A stretch of 11,500 bases of DNA, taken from positions 1-11,500 of the forward strand of contig JBLNEW010000085.1 in NCBI GenBank assembly GCA_050263095.1, in the 5' to 3' direction. Of the stretch, positions 1-7,101 are shown piece by piece. Each line of letters starts with the position of its first letter. The stretch's first letter is position 1. The DNA comes from FEB-35 sp050263095. Its GTDB lineage: Bacteria > Desulfobacterota > Deferrimicrobia > Deferrimicrobiales > Deferrimicrobiaceae. The notes under the pieces are model-generated. The model had not been told where the DNA came from. It saw only the letters and a list, made by a program, of their open reading frames with translations, and did not search any database. The translations under genes and the position numbers were made by a program.

Positions 1-1049
1 GAGACGCCGTGGTTGATCATCTGCAGGATGCTCCCCTCGATCCCCTGGACGTTGAAGGCGAACAGCCCGAGCATCACGAATCCCAGGTGGGACACCGAGG
101 AATAGGCGACGAGCTTCTTCATGTCCTTCTGGACCATGGCCACCAGCGCCCCGTAGATGATCCCGACCACCGCAAGCCCGGAGATCACCGGCATCATGTC
201 GACCGCGGCCACGGGGAACAGCGGCATGGCGAACCGCAGGAACCCGTACGTCCCCATCTTGAGGAGGACCGCCGCCAGGATGACCGATCCCGACGTCGGC
301 GCGTCCACGTGCGCGTCGGGCAGCCACGTGTGGAACGGGAACATCGGCACCTTGAAGGCGAACGCCAGCGCGAAGGCGGCGAACATCCAGAACTGCAGCT
401 TCACGGGAATGTCTATCGCGTACATCCTGAGCAGGTCGGTGGAATATGTCCCGGTGACCTGGTAATGGTGGAAATAGAGCGCGATGATCGCGACGAGCAT
501 CAGCACCGACCCGGCGAAGGTGTAGAGGAAGAACTTGATGGCCGAATATATGCGCCGCTCGCTCCCCCACACGCCTATGAGGAAGTACATCGGGATGAGC
601 ACCAGCTCCCAGAATATGTAGAACAGGAAGAGGTCGATCGCCAGGAACACCCCCACCATCCCGACTTCCAGGACCAGCATGAAGATCATGAACTCCTTGA
701 CGTGCTTCTGGACCGCTTCGTAGGTGGAAAGGATCGCGATCGGCATCAGGAACGTCGTCAGCATGACGAGCCACAGGGATATGCCGTCGACCCCCACGTG
801 GTACTCGATGCCGTATGCGGGGATCCAGGGGGCGCGGACGACGAACTGCATCGCCGCCGTGGCGCCGTTGAAATCGAAAACCAGCGGCAGCGAAAGGAGG
901 AACTCGGCGAGCGTCACGCCGAACGCGGCGTTCTTGAGCAGCCGCCCGTCGTCCCTGGGCAGCAGGACCAGCAGCAGGGCCCCCGCCAGCGGGAAGAAGA
1001 TCAGCGCGGTCAGCAGGTTCGCCGTCAACGTGTCCACGATTCCCGTCAT
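1..1049 (-). CDS. nuoM: NADH-quinone oxidoreductase subunit M, 3' end cut by window edge
   Basis: An antiporter-like, proton-pumping membrane subunit of complex I. I translated 349 codons from the ATG; the frame is still open at base 1. The family is about 500 residues, so roughly 150 C-terminal residues are missing. Seen in the translation: WELVLIPMYF with the essential TM5 Glu (E148), FKVPMFPFHTWLPDAH with the TM7 Lys (K233), then PTSGSVILAAVLLKMGTYGF with the TM8 Lys (K264), and VQKDMKKLVAYSSVSHLG. These are the proton-channel residues expected of NuoM rather than NuoL or NuoN. The start was chosen because GGAG lies 9 bases upstream and no in-frame start exists between it and the nuoL stop. 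nuoL ends 33 bases upstream in the same frame. nuoN should follow beyond base 1. Confidence 0.97.
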   Translation of the reverse strand, partial: MTGIVDTLTANLLTALIFFPLAGALLLVLLPRDDGRLLKNAAFGVTLAEFLLSLPLVFDFNGATAAMQFVVRAPWIPAYGIEYHVGVDGISLWLVMLTTFLMPIAILSTYEAVQKHVKEFMIFMLVLEVGMVGVFLAIDLFLFYIFWELVLIPMYFLIGVWGSERRIYSAIKFFLYTFAGSVLMLVAIIALYFHHYQVTGTYSTDLLRMYAIDIPVKLQFWMFAAFALAFAFKVPMFPFHTWLPDAHVDAPTSGSVILAAVLLKMGTYGFLRFAMPLFPVAAVDMMPVISGLAVVGIIYGALVAMVQKDMKKLVAYSSVSHLGFVMLGLFAFNVQGIEGSILQMINHGV

Positions 1050-1066
1050 GCCCGCACGCTCCGCAT
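1046..1066 (-). promoter_or_regulatory. Possible six-codon mini-ORF overlapping the nuoM start
   Basis: In the 33-base gap after nuoL, an AAAGGA ribosome-binding-like motif (1071-1076) is followed 4 bases later by ATG and the frame MRSVRA, then TGA. The TGA shares bases with the nuoM start codon (ATGA). Ribosomes ending this short frame could restart on nuoM. This is a reading of the sequence only. It may be chance, because nuoM also has its own GGAG at 1059-1062. Confidence 0.25.
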
Positions 1067-1082
1067 GTGTTCCTTTCCGGTC

Positions 1083-3119
1083 CTACCGCGCAAGGAAGTA
1101 GCCGACGATTAATACCGCGCCGAGCAGCAGCGAGAAGGCGTAGTTGCCGACGACGCCGGTCTGCACGCGCCTTAAGCGGTCGCCCGTCCCCCGCACCAGC
1201 GAGGCGACGCCGTTGACGATCCCGTCGATGAACGCCGCGTCGAACGCCCTCCACAGCCAGACCGATCCGTCCACGATCCTGCGGACGATGAAGATGTCGT
1301 AGATCTCGTCCACGTAGTACTTGTTGTAGACCGCGTCGTAGAGGCCCGGCACGGCTTCCGCGATCTTCCTGGGCTTTTCCGTGCGGACCCGGTAGAGGTA
1401 GTACGCCAGCCCGATCCCGCAAATCGCCACCGCCACCGATCCCGCCATGAGTCCCATCTCGAGCGCTATCGGGTGGTGAGCGGCGCCGTGGGCGCCGGCC
1501 GCACCGTGCGCGAAGACCGGCGCGAGCCACTCCTCGAAATAATTGTGCCCGCCGAGCACCTCTGGAATCCCGATCCAGCCGCCTGCGACCGAAAGGACGG
1601 CCAGGAGCATGAGCGGCACGGTCATCGAGAAGGGCGACTCGTGTACGTGCTTCTCGACATGCGGCTCCATGCGGGAGGCGCCGAAGAAGGTCATGAAGAT
1701 CAGGCGGAACATGTAGAAGGCGGTTATCCCGGCCGCCAGCGCCCCGACCGCCCAAAGGGCGGGGTGCCCGTGCTCGGAGGAGAACGCCTTCCAGAGGATC
1801 TCGTCCTTGGAGAAGAAGCCCGACAGTCCGGGGATCCCCGCAATCGCCAGCGTCGCGACGAACATCGTCGTGAAGGTTATGGGCAGGTGTTTTTTCAAGC
1901 TCCCCATCTTCCGCATGTCCTGCTCCCCGGAGAGGGCGTGGATCACCGAGCCCGATCCGAGGAAGAGGAGGGCCTTGAAGAAGGCGTGCGTCATGAGGTG
2001 GAAGATCCCGGCCGTGAACGCGCCGACTCCGCATGCGAGGAACATGTATCCGAGCTGCGAGACGGTCGAGTAGGCCAGCACGCGCTTGATGTCGTTCTGC
2101 GTGATGCCGATGGTTGCGGAGAAGATCGCCGTAGCCGCCCCCACCACCGCCACCACCGCCATCGATGCGGGGGACAGAAGGTACAGCGCGTTCGACCGCG
2201 CGACCATGTAGACTCCCGCCGTGACCATCGTGGCCGCGTGGATCAGGGCGGAGACCGGGGTCGGGCCTTCCATGGCGTCGGGCAGCCATACGTAGAGCGG
2301 GATCTGCGCCGACTTCCCCGTGGCGCCGATGAAGAACAGGAGGGTGATGGCCGTGGCGATCTCCGTCGTCAGCACGCCGTTGGCGGACAACAGGGGGACC
2401 TTCGCGAAAACCTGGGTGTAGTCGAGCGTCCCGAACGTCCAGAACAGGAGGAACATGCCGAGAATGAATCCGAAATCGCCGATCCTGTTGACGATGAACG
2501 CCTTCTTGCCCGCGTCGGATGCGCTCTTCTTTTCATACCAGTATCCGATCAGCAGGTACGAGCACAACCCGACACCCTCCCAACCGACGAACATCAGGAG
2601 GTAGTTGCTCCCGAGGACAAGGATGAGCATCGCGAAGGTGAAAAGGTTCAGGTAGACGAAGTAGCGGGCGAAGGCCTTTTCGTGGGACATGTACCCGGCG
2701 GAGTAGACGTGGATCAGGAATCCGACGCCGGTGACGACAAGGATCATCACGGAGGAGAGCGGGTCGAGCTGCAAGGCCGCGGAGGCGGAAAAACTTCCCG
2801 CCTGTATCCATGGGAAGAGGACCTGGACGAAGAGCCGGTCGTGCGGCGCCCTTGCGGCCAGCGCCATGACCGACAGCAGCGACACCGCGAATGCCCCCCC
2901 GACCACCGCCGGGCCGATGAATGCGACGAGCTTGCGATAGGCGGGAGCGGCGTGATGCCCGCCGTGCGCATCCCCGTGCCCGTGGCCGCCGTTCCCGTGC
3001 GCGGCTTCGGCCAGCAGCAGCGGGCGTTCGGAGAACAGGGCGATCGCGCCGTTAAGGATAACCCCCAGAAGCGGGAGCGCCGGAACGAGCCAAAGGAAAT
3101 CGAGGATGCCGCTCACCAT
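1083..3119 (-). CDS. nuoL: NADH-quinone oxidoreductase subunit L
   Basis: The distal antiporter-like proton-pumping subunit of the membrane arm, 678 residues (E. coli NuoL is 613). Seen: LMFVGWEGVGLCSYLLIGYW with the TM5 Glu (E181), GKSAQIPLYVWLPDAMEGPT with the TM7 Lys (K269), PVSALIHAATMVTAGVY (H294), and SGFFSKDEILW with the TM12 Lys (K438). The C-terminal part contains NKYYVDEIYD and then an amphipathic stretch and a last hydrophobic segment (about 660-676), as expected for the long lateral helix and its anchor. Two His-rich loops are unusual: residues 41-56 between TM1 and TM2, and residues 538-549 before the lateral helix region. The ATG overlaps the end of nuoK by 7 bases, which suggests translational coupling. 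The stop is TAG; nuoM begins 33 bases on. Confidence 0.98.
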   Translation of the reverse strand: MVSGILDFLWLVPALPLLGVILNGAIALFSERPLLLAEAAHGNGGHGHGDAHGGHHAAPAYRKLVAFIGPAVVGGAFAVSLLSVMALAARAPHDRLFVQVLFPWIQAGSFSASAALQLDPLSSVMILVVTGVGFLIHVYSAGYMSHEKAFARYFVYLNLFTFAMLILVLGSNYLLMFVGWEGVGLCSYLLIGYWYEKKSASDAGKKAFIVNRIGDFGFILGMFLLFWTFGTLDYTQVFAKVPLLSANGVLTTEIATAITLLFFIGATGKSAQIPLYVWLPDAMEGPTPVSALIHAATMVTAGVYMVARSNALYLLSPASMAVVAVVGAATAIFSATIGITQNDIKRVLAYSTVSQLGYMFLACGVGAFTAGIFHLMTHAFFKALLFLGSGSVIHALSGEQDMRKMGSLKKHLPITFTTMFVATLAIAGIPGLSGFFSKDEILWKAFSSEHGHPALWAVGALAAGITAFYMFRLIFMTFFGASRMEPHVEKHVHESPFSMTVPLMLLAVLSVAGGWIGIPEVLGGHNYFEEWLAPVFAHGAAGAHGAAHHPIALEMGLMAGSVAVAICGIGLAYYLYRVRTEKPRKIAEAVPGLYDAVYNKYYVDEIYDIFIVRRIVDGSVWLWRAFDAAFIDGIVNGVASLVRGTGDRLRRVQTGVVGNYAFSLLLGAVLIVGYFLAR

Positions 3120-3415
3120 TTCAGCACGCTCAGCTCGGTGATGTCGATCGTCTCCTTGAGCCTGTATATGGCGATGAGGATGGCCAGCCCCACCGCGGCC
3201 TCGGCCGCGGCGACCGTCATCACCATGAACGCGAACACCGAGCCCGTGGGATCGCCCAGGTGCGAACCGACCGCTATGAAGGCGACGTTTACGCCGTTGA
3301 GCATAATCTCGACGCTCATAAGGATTATGAGCGCGTTCTTGCGCGCCACCACCCCCACCACGCCGATCCCGAACAGGATCCCGGAGAGCAGCAGGTATGC
3401 GGACGGCTCCATCAT
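3113..3415 (-). CDS. nuoK: NADH-quinone oxidoreductase subunit K
   Basis: A small membrane subunit (100 residues, the usual family size) with three transmembrane helices at about 5-24, 28-50 and 60-85. It carries the two buried glutamates that form part of the membrane-arm proton path: E36 in LMSVEIMLNGVN and E72 in AAAEAAVGLAI, at the same numbers as in E. coli NuoK. The C-terminal tail is ITELSVLKW. There are two adjacent ATG codons (3415 and 3412). AAGG sits only 2 bases before the first and 5 before the second, so the true product may be one residue shorter. The gene lies 13 bases after nuoJ and overlaps the nuoL start by 7 bases. Confidence 0.97.
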   Translation of the reverse strand: MMEPSAYLLLSGILFGIGVVGVVARKNALIILMSVEIMLNGVNVAFIAVGSHLGDPTGSVFAFMVMTVAAAEAAVGLAILIAIYRLKETIDITELSVLKW

Positions 3416-3428
3416 CGCCTTGTCCCCG

Positions 3429-3917
3429 TCAGATCTTCTTTTTCGCCATCGCGACTGCCCCGATCACCGCGGCGAGAAGCAGCACCGAGGTGATTTCGAA
3501 GGCGAGCAGGTAATCGGTGAACAGCGACCTGCCGACGGCCTCGACCGAGCCCGCGTCGGCGGCGGGATTGGCCGGCAGGACGAACCGCCGGGCGAGCAAG
3601 GCCCCCTCCAGGATCAACAGCCCCGCGGCGACGACTCCCAGGACGCGCATCACGGTCGTCTTCTCCGCCGGGAGCCTGTTCTCCGGCACGTTGATCAGCA
3701 TGATGACGAAAATGAACAGGACCACGACCGCGCCTGCGTAAACGATCACCTGTATCGCCGCCAGGAAATGGGCCTGCCGCAGCGCGAACAGCGCCGCGAC
3801 CGCGAACAGCGTCAGGATCAGGTAGAGGGCGGAGGACATCGGGTGCTTCCGCGTCACCACCATTATCGCGCCGCCCACTGCGATCGCGCCGAAAACGATG
3901 AACAGGATCTGTTCCAT
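3429..3917 (-). CDS. nuoJ: NADH-quinone oxidoreductase subunit J
   Basis: A membrane subunit of complex I, 162 residues, with five hydrophobic segments (about 3-22, 27-47, 52-76, 89-112, 138-157). The third contains QVIVYAGAVVVLFIFVIML, the conserved NuoJ helix with a central Tyr (Y60) and adjacent glycine, where the pi-bulge linked to proton-path opening occurs in solved complex I structures. The C-terminus is a short basic tail (KKKI). The ATG follows the nuoI TAG by only six bases (AGGAAG), and those bases contain the ribosome-binding site. nuoI and nuoJ are in the same frame. The C-terminal half is variable in the family, so identity rests on the TM3 motif and gene order. Confidence 0.96.
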   Translation of the reverse strand: MEQILFIVFGAIAVGGAIMVVTRKHPMSSALYLILTLFAVAALFALRQAHFLAAIQVIVYAGAVVVLFIFVIMLINVPENRLPAEKTTVMRVLGVVAAGLLILEGALLARRFVLPANPAADAGSVEAVGRSLFTDYLLAFEITSVLLLAAVIGAVAMAKKKI

Positions 3918-3923
3918 CTTCCT

Positions 3924-4409
3924 CTATTTCTCCAGCAGCCGGTCGATCGTGTAGATGAGCTTCTCCCGCGTGTCCTCCGGAGGGGTGTACCAGCCGGTGT
4001 CCATCCGGATCGCGTCCACCGGGCAGGCCTCGACGCACTGCCCGCAGAAGATGCACCGCAGCATGTCTATGTCGAACCGCACCGGGTACTTCTCGATCTT
4101 CGGATCGGGGGACTCCCCGGCCACGATCGTGATGCACACGGCGGGGCAGGCGGTGGCGCACATGTAGCAGGCAACGCACCGCGGAGCGCCGCCGGGCCGC
4201 TTCATCAGCCGGTGGCAGCCGCGGAACCTGGGCGGCATCACCCGGCGCACCTCGGGATATTCGATGGTCGGGATGTCCTTGTTGTGGGCGAAGTTGTGCA
4301 GCATGTGCCCCATCGTCACCGCGAGACCCTTCACGATCTCGAGCAGGTAAAGGCTCTCCCCGAAGGACATCTTCGGGGGCCTGGCCACTTTTTTGACTCC
4401 GATCGTCAT
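3924..4409 (-). CDS. nuoI: NADH-quinone oxidoreductase subunit I, 2x[4Fe-4S] ferredoxin-like
   Basis: Carries clusters N6a and N6b, which pass electrons from the NADH module to N2 in NuoB. The protein has 161 residues. There are two ferredoxin-type motifs: CVACYMCATACP (C78, C81, C84, C88) and CIFCGQCVEACP (C119, C122, C125, C129). An N-terminal amphipathic segment (about 18-42) fits the membrane-facing helix of the family. The open frame continues upstream inside nuoH, but that part matches nothing in NuoI. The ATG at 4409, five bases after the nuoH TGA, gives the normal family N-terminus (MTIGVKK). No strong Shine-Dalgarno motif precedes it, so translation may be coupled to nuoH. An extra Cys (C65 in RFRGCHRLM) lies ahead of the first motif. 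Confidence 0.97.
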   Translation of the reverse strand: MTIGVKKVARPPKMSFGESLYLLEIVKGLAVTMGHMLHNFAHNKDIPTIEYPEVRRVMPPRFRGCHRLMKRPGGAPRCVACYMCATACPAVCITIVAGESPDPKIEKYPVRFDIDMLRCIFCGQCVEACPVDAIRMDTGWYTPPEDTREKLIYTIDRLLEK

Positions 4410-4414
4410 GGATC

Positions 4415-5518
4415 TCACACACCGCCCCGGTCCAGAAGCAGCAGGACCAGCCCGGTCACGAAAATATTCGCCAGCGCCAGCGGGAGCATCACCTTCCACC
4501 CTAATCGCATGACCTGGTCGTACCGGAACCGGGGGATCGTCCACCGGACCCAGACGTACAGCCAGCAGAAAAAGAGCGTTTTCGCCACGAACGACCCGAT
4601 CCGCAGGAACAGCACCGCGGCGGGCGGGACGGCGACGGAAACGCCGCCGGGGAACGCAAACCCGGCATCCCCGAGATACGGGAACTGCCACCCGCCGAAG
4701 AAGAGCGTCGCAAGGACCGCCGAGCCCACGACCATGTGGATGTATTCGGCCATCATGAACATGGAGAACTTGAAGGAGGCGTACTCCGTGTGGTATCCGG
4801 CGACCAGTTCCGATTCCCCTTCGGGCAGGTCGAAGGGGGTGCGGTTCGCCTCGGCGTAAAGCGCCACGAGGAACAGTACGAATCCCAGCGGCTGGACGAA
4901 AACTCCCCATTTAGGCAGGACCCCGAACAGCAGCTCTCCCTGCCCTCGCGCGATCTCGGAGAGCTGGACTGACTCGAACACCATCAGGATTCCGACGATG
5001 GACAAGCCCATCGAGACTTCGTAGGAGATCATCTGGGACGCGGAGCGCAGGCCCCCCAGGAGCGGGTACTTGCTGTTGGAGGACCATCCCGCCAGCACGA
5101 CGCCGTAGACCGCCATCCCGGATACGGCGAAAAGGTAAAGGATGCCGACGTTCAGGTCGGCGATCTGGAGCGCGATCGTCTTGCCGGCGATCGTGACAGG
5201 GGGGCCGAACGGGATGATCGCCATCGTCATGACCGCCGGGGCGAGCGCGAACATCGGCGCAAGCTGGTAGAAGAGGCGGTGGGCGCCGTCCGGGATGAAA
5301 TCCTCCTTGAAGAGGAACTTCAGGGCGTCGGCCAGCGGATGGAAGACGCCGCCCAGGGTGAGGCCCAGGATGCGCGCCCGGTTGGGGCCGCGGCGGTCCT
5401 GGATGTAGGCAGCGCCTTTGCGCTCCACCCACGTCATGATCACGACGAGCCCGAAAACGAAAGCGAAGAACACGGCGATCCGCGCAACCGATACGCCGAT
5501 GTCGAAATAGGGGGTCAT
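4415..5518 (-). CDS. nuoH: NADH-quinone oxidoreductase subunit H
   Basis: The membrane subunit that forms the quinone-binding chamber with NuoB and NuoD and joins it to the proton channels. It has 367 residues, longer than E. coli NuoH (325), and about eight transmembrane helices. Seen: ERKGAAYIQDRRGPNR (residues 32-47), WSSNSKYPLLGGLRSASQMI followed by SYEVSMGLS (145-173), and EANRTPFDLPEGESELVAGY followed by HTEYASFKF (223-251). These are the signature loops around the quinone cavity. The extra length is in the loops near 105-125 and 280-300 and at the C-terminus. The ATG at 5518 was chosen over the longer open frame because it has a strong GGAGGGG site, overlaps the nuoG stop as ATGA, and gives the expected N-terminus. 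Confidence 0.98.
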   Translation of the reverse strand: MTPYFDIGVSVARIAVFFAFVFGLVVIMTWVERKGAAYIQDRRGPNRARILGLTLGGVFHPLADALKFLFKEDFIPDGAHRLFYQLAPMFALAPAVMTMAIIPFGPPVTIAGKTIALQIADLNVGILYLFAVSGMAVYGVVLAGWSSNSKYPLLGGLRSASQMISYEVSMGLSIVGILMVFESVQLSEIARGQGELLFGVLPKWGVFVQPLGFVLFLVALYAEANRTPFDLPEGESELVAGYHTEYASFKFSMFMMAEYIHMVVGSAVLATLFFGGWQFPYLGDAGFAFPGGVSVAVPPAAVLFLRIGSFVAKTLFFCWLYVWVRWTIPRFRYDQVMRLGWKVMLPLALANIFVTGLVLLLLDRGGV

Positions 5519-7095
5519 TTCACCCCTCCGGCCGGATGGCCCTGCTCGCCCAGCGATTCGTAGCTCATTCCGGCGAACGGCTCTTCCGATGCGGAAAGCG
5601 CCTGGAACACGGAAGCTTCGCCCGCGAAGGCCCACGCGGCGCCCATCCGGTTGGCGAGACCGGTGACGATCTCGATGCCGGCTCTCGCCTTGCCCCGCGG
5701 CGGGAACCCCGGCTGGAACCGCTGCACCATCCCGGCGAAGTTGGTGAAGGTCCCGCCCCGCTCGGCGAACGACGCGGACGGCAGCACGGCGTGCGCAGCC
5801 CGCGAGACCGCGCCGTCGTTCGTGCCCACGTGGGCGACGAAGGGGACTTTTGACAGGAGAGCGACGATCTCGCCTTCAGGCAGATCGGCCAGCACGTTCC
5901 CGAAGACGAGAAGCGCCCGGATCTTCCCCTCGGCCGCCGCCTTGAGTATCCTTTCGAACCCTTCCTCGGAGAAGCCCAGGAGCTGCGCCCCCAGGGAGTT
6001 CGGGTTCTTGTCGGCCTTGATCAGGAAATCGTCCGACTTGCGGTCACCGGGCGTCCGGGACGTGAATCCGGCGTGCGGCGTCCGCAGTATTTCCTTCGCC
6101 AGTTTCCGCACCAGGAACAGCTCCTCGTTCGAGGACTGCGGCGACGCGATGACGGCCACGGATTCGGGGCCGTGGGAATCCGCGGCGTCCTTGAATTTCG
6201 AGGCCGTCGTGAACATGACGGAGTCCCATGAGGCGGCGACCGGCTTCCCCCCTTCGCGGATCACGGGGGTGAGCAGCCGGTCCTCGTTGGCCTTCCTGTA
6301 TTCCAGACGCCCGAAGTCGCACATCCACGTCCGGTTCACGGCGTCGTTGCGCCGCGGCCGGAGCCTGTAGAGTATGTCCCCCTTGAAGTCGGCGTAAACG
6401 TTGCACCCGTTGGCGCACCCGGTGCAGATCGAGTCGGCGCTTTTGAGGAACCAGACCCGGCACTTGAACCGGAAGTCCTTGTTCGTCAGCGCGCCCACGG
6501 GGCATATGTCGGCCAGGTTTCCGGTGTAATCGTTGGACAGCGGCCGGCCGGGGAAGATGGAGATCTCCGAGTGGTCGCCGCGGCTGAAGAACTCCATCTC
6601 GCAGGTTCCGGTGACCTCCCTCAGGAACCGCACGCAGCGGGAGCAGAGGATGCACCGTTCGGCGTCCAGTACGATCTGCCCCCCTATGTCCTGCACCTTC
6701 TTCTTGTGTACCTTGTCCTCGAGGGCGAACCGGCTCTTGTGCAGCCCGAACTTCATGTAGTAGTTCTGCAGGCCGCACTCTCCCGCCTGGTCGCAGATGG
6801 GGCAGTCGATCGGGTGGTGGATGAGCATCAGCTCCAGGACGCCGGTGACGGCCTTCCTCACCTTCTCGGTGTCGGTCCGCACCACCATCCCCTCGGTCAC
6901 CACGGTGTTGCAGGAGATCTGGAGCTTCGGGAACTTCTCCACTTCGACCAGGCACATCCGGCAGTTCCCGGCGATCGACAGCTTGGGATGGTAGCAGTAG
7001 TGGGGGATCTCGATCCCGAGCTGCTTCGCGGCCTCGAGGATCGTCATCCCGTCGGCGACGGTCGCGGACATTCCGTTTATGACGAAGGTCGGCAT
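5515..7095 (-). CDS. nuoG: NADH-quinone oxidoreductase subunit G, short form
   Basis: The large Fe-S subunit of the NADH-oxidising module. The N-terminal [2Fe-2S] N1b ligands are C34, C45, C48 and C62. The N5 ligands are H94, C98, C101 and C107 (HPIDCPICDQAGEC). The N4 ligands are C148, C151, C154 and C198. The N7 ligands are C224, C227, C231 and C259 (CTGCANGC, then WMCDFGRLEY). After residue 263 comes a molybdopterin-oxidoreductase-like domain with no sign of cofactor use. The protein is only 526 residues, against about 783 in Thermus Nqo3 and 908 in E. coli. The start and end of that domain are recognisable (SWDSVMFTTASKFK; HAVLPSASFAERGGTFTNFA), while its middle, around 340-386, is strongly shortened. 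The ATG lies six bases after the nuoF TAG; AGGA overlapping that stop serves as the ribosome-binding site. It overlaps nuoH by 4 bases. Confidence 0.96.
   Translation of the reverse strand: MPTFVINGMSATVADGMTILEAAKQLGIEIPHYCYHPKLSIAGNCRMCLVEVEKFPKLQISCNTVVTEGMVVRTDTEKVRKAVTGVLELMLIHHPIDCPICDQAGECGLQNYYMKFGLHKSRFALEDKVHKKKVQDIGGQIVLDAERCILCSRCVRFLREVTGTCEMEFFSRGDHSEISIFPGRPLSNDYTGNLADICPVGALTNKDFRFKCRVWFLKSADSICTGCANGCNVYADFKGDILYRLRPRRNDAVNRTWMCDFGRLEYRKANEDRLLTPVIREGGKPVAASWDSVMFTTASKFKDAADSHGPESVAVIASPQSSNEELFLVRKLAKEILRTPHAGFTSRTPGDRKSDDFLIKADKNPNSLGAQLLGFSEEGFERILKAAAEGKIRALLVFGNVLADLPEGEIVALLSKVPFVAHVGTNDGAVSRAAHAVLPSASFAERGGTFTNFAGMVQRFQPGFPPRGKARAGIEIVTGLANRMGAAWAFAGEASVFQALSASEEPFAGMSYESLGEQGHPAGGVK
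5523..5529 (-). promoter_or_regulatory. Ribosome-binding site of nuoH
   Basis: GGAGGGG lies inside the last codons of nuoG, 4 bases before the nuoH ATG. It decides the nuoH start against the longer open frame, which continues about 39 codons upstream inside nuoG. The ATG shares bases with the nuoG TGA. Confidence 0.75.
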
Positions 7096-7101
7096 GGGGT
7101 C

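Noticed and set aside
9..1112. Plus-strand open frame of 367 codons at the left edge.
   Set aside because: It is antisense to nuoM, whose minus-strand translation matches conserved proton-channel motifs throughout. The plus-strand product is charged low-complexity sequence.
3412..4422. Minus-strand frame of 336 codons overlapping nuoI and nuoJ in another frame.
   Set aside because: It starts at the nuoI start region in a shifted frame and spans two genes that both have clear family motifs in their own frames. Its product is arginine-rich low-complexity sequence.
1473..4859. Very long plus-strand open frame (1128 codons) antisense to nuoH through nuoL.
   Set aside because: It is a shadow. 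The translation is rich in Arg, Asp, Glu, His and Gly with no recognisable domain, and it lies opposite six well-supported nuo genes. Scarcity of TTA, CTA and TCA codons in GC-rich coding DNA leaves one antisense frame open.
4410..4910. Upstream extension of the nuoI frame into nuoH.
   Set aside because: The extension encodes Arg/Gly-rich sequence out of frame with nuoH and unlike any NuoI N-terminus; the ATG at 4409 gives the normal protein.
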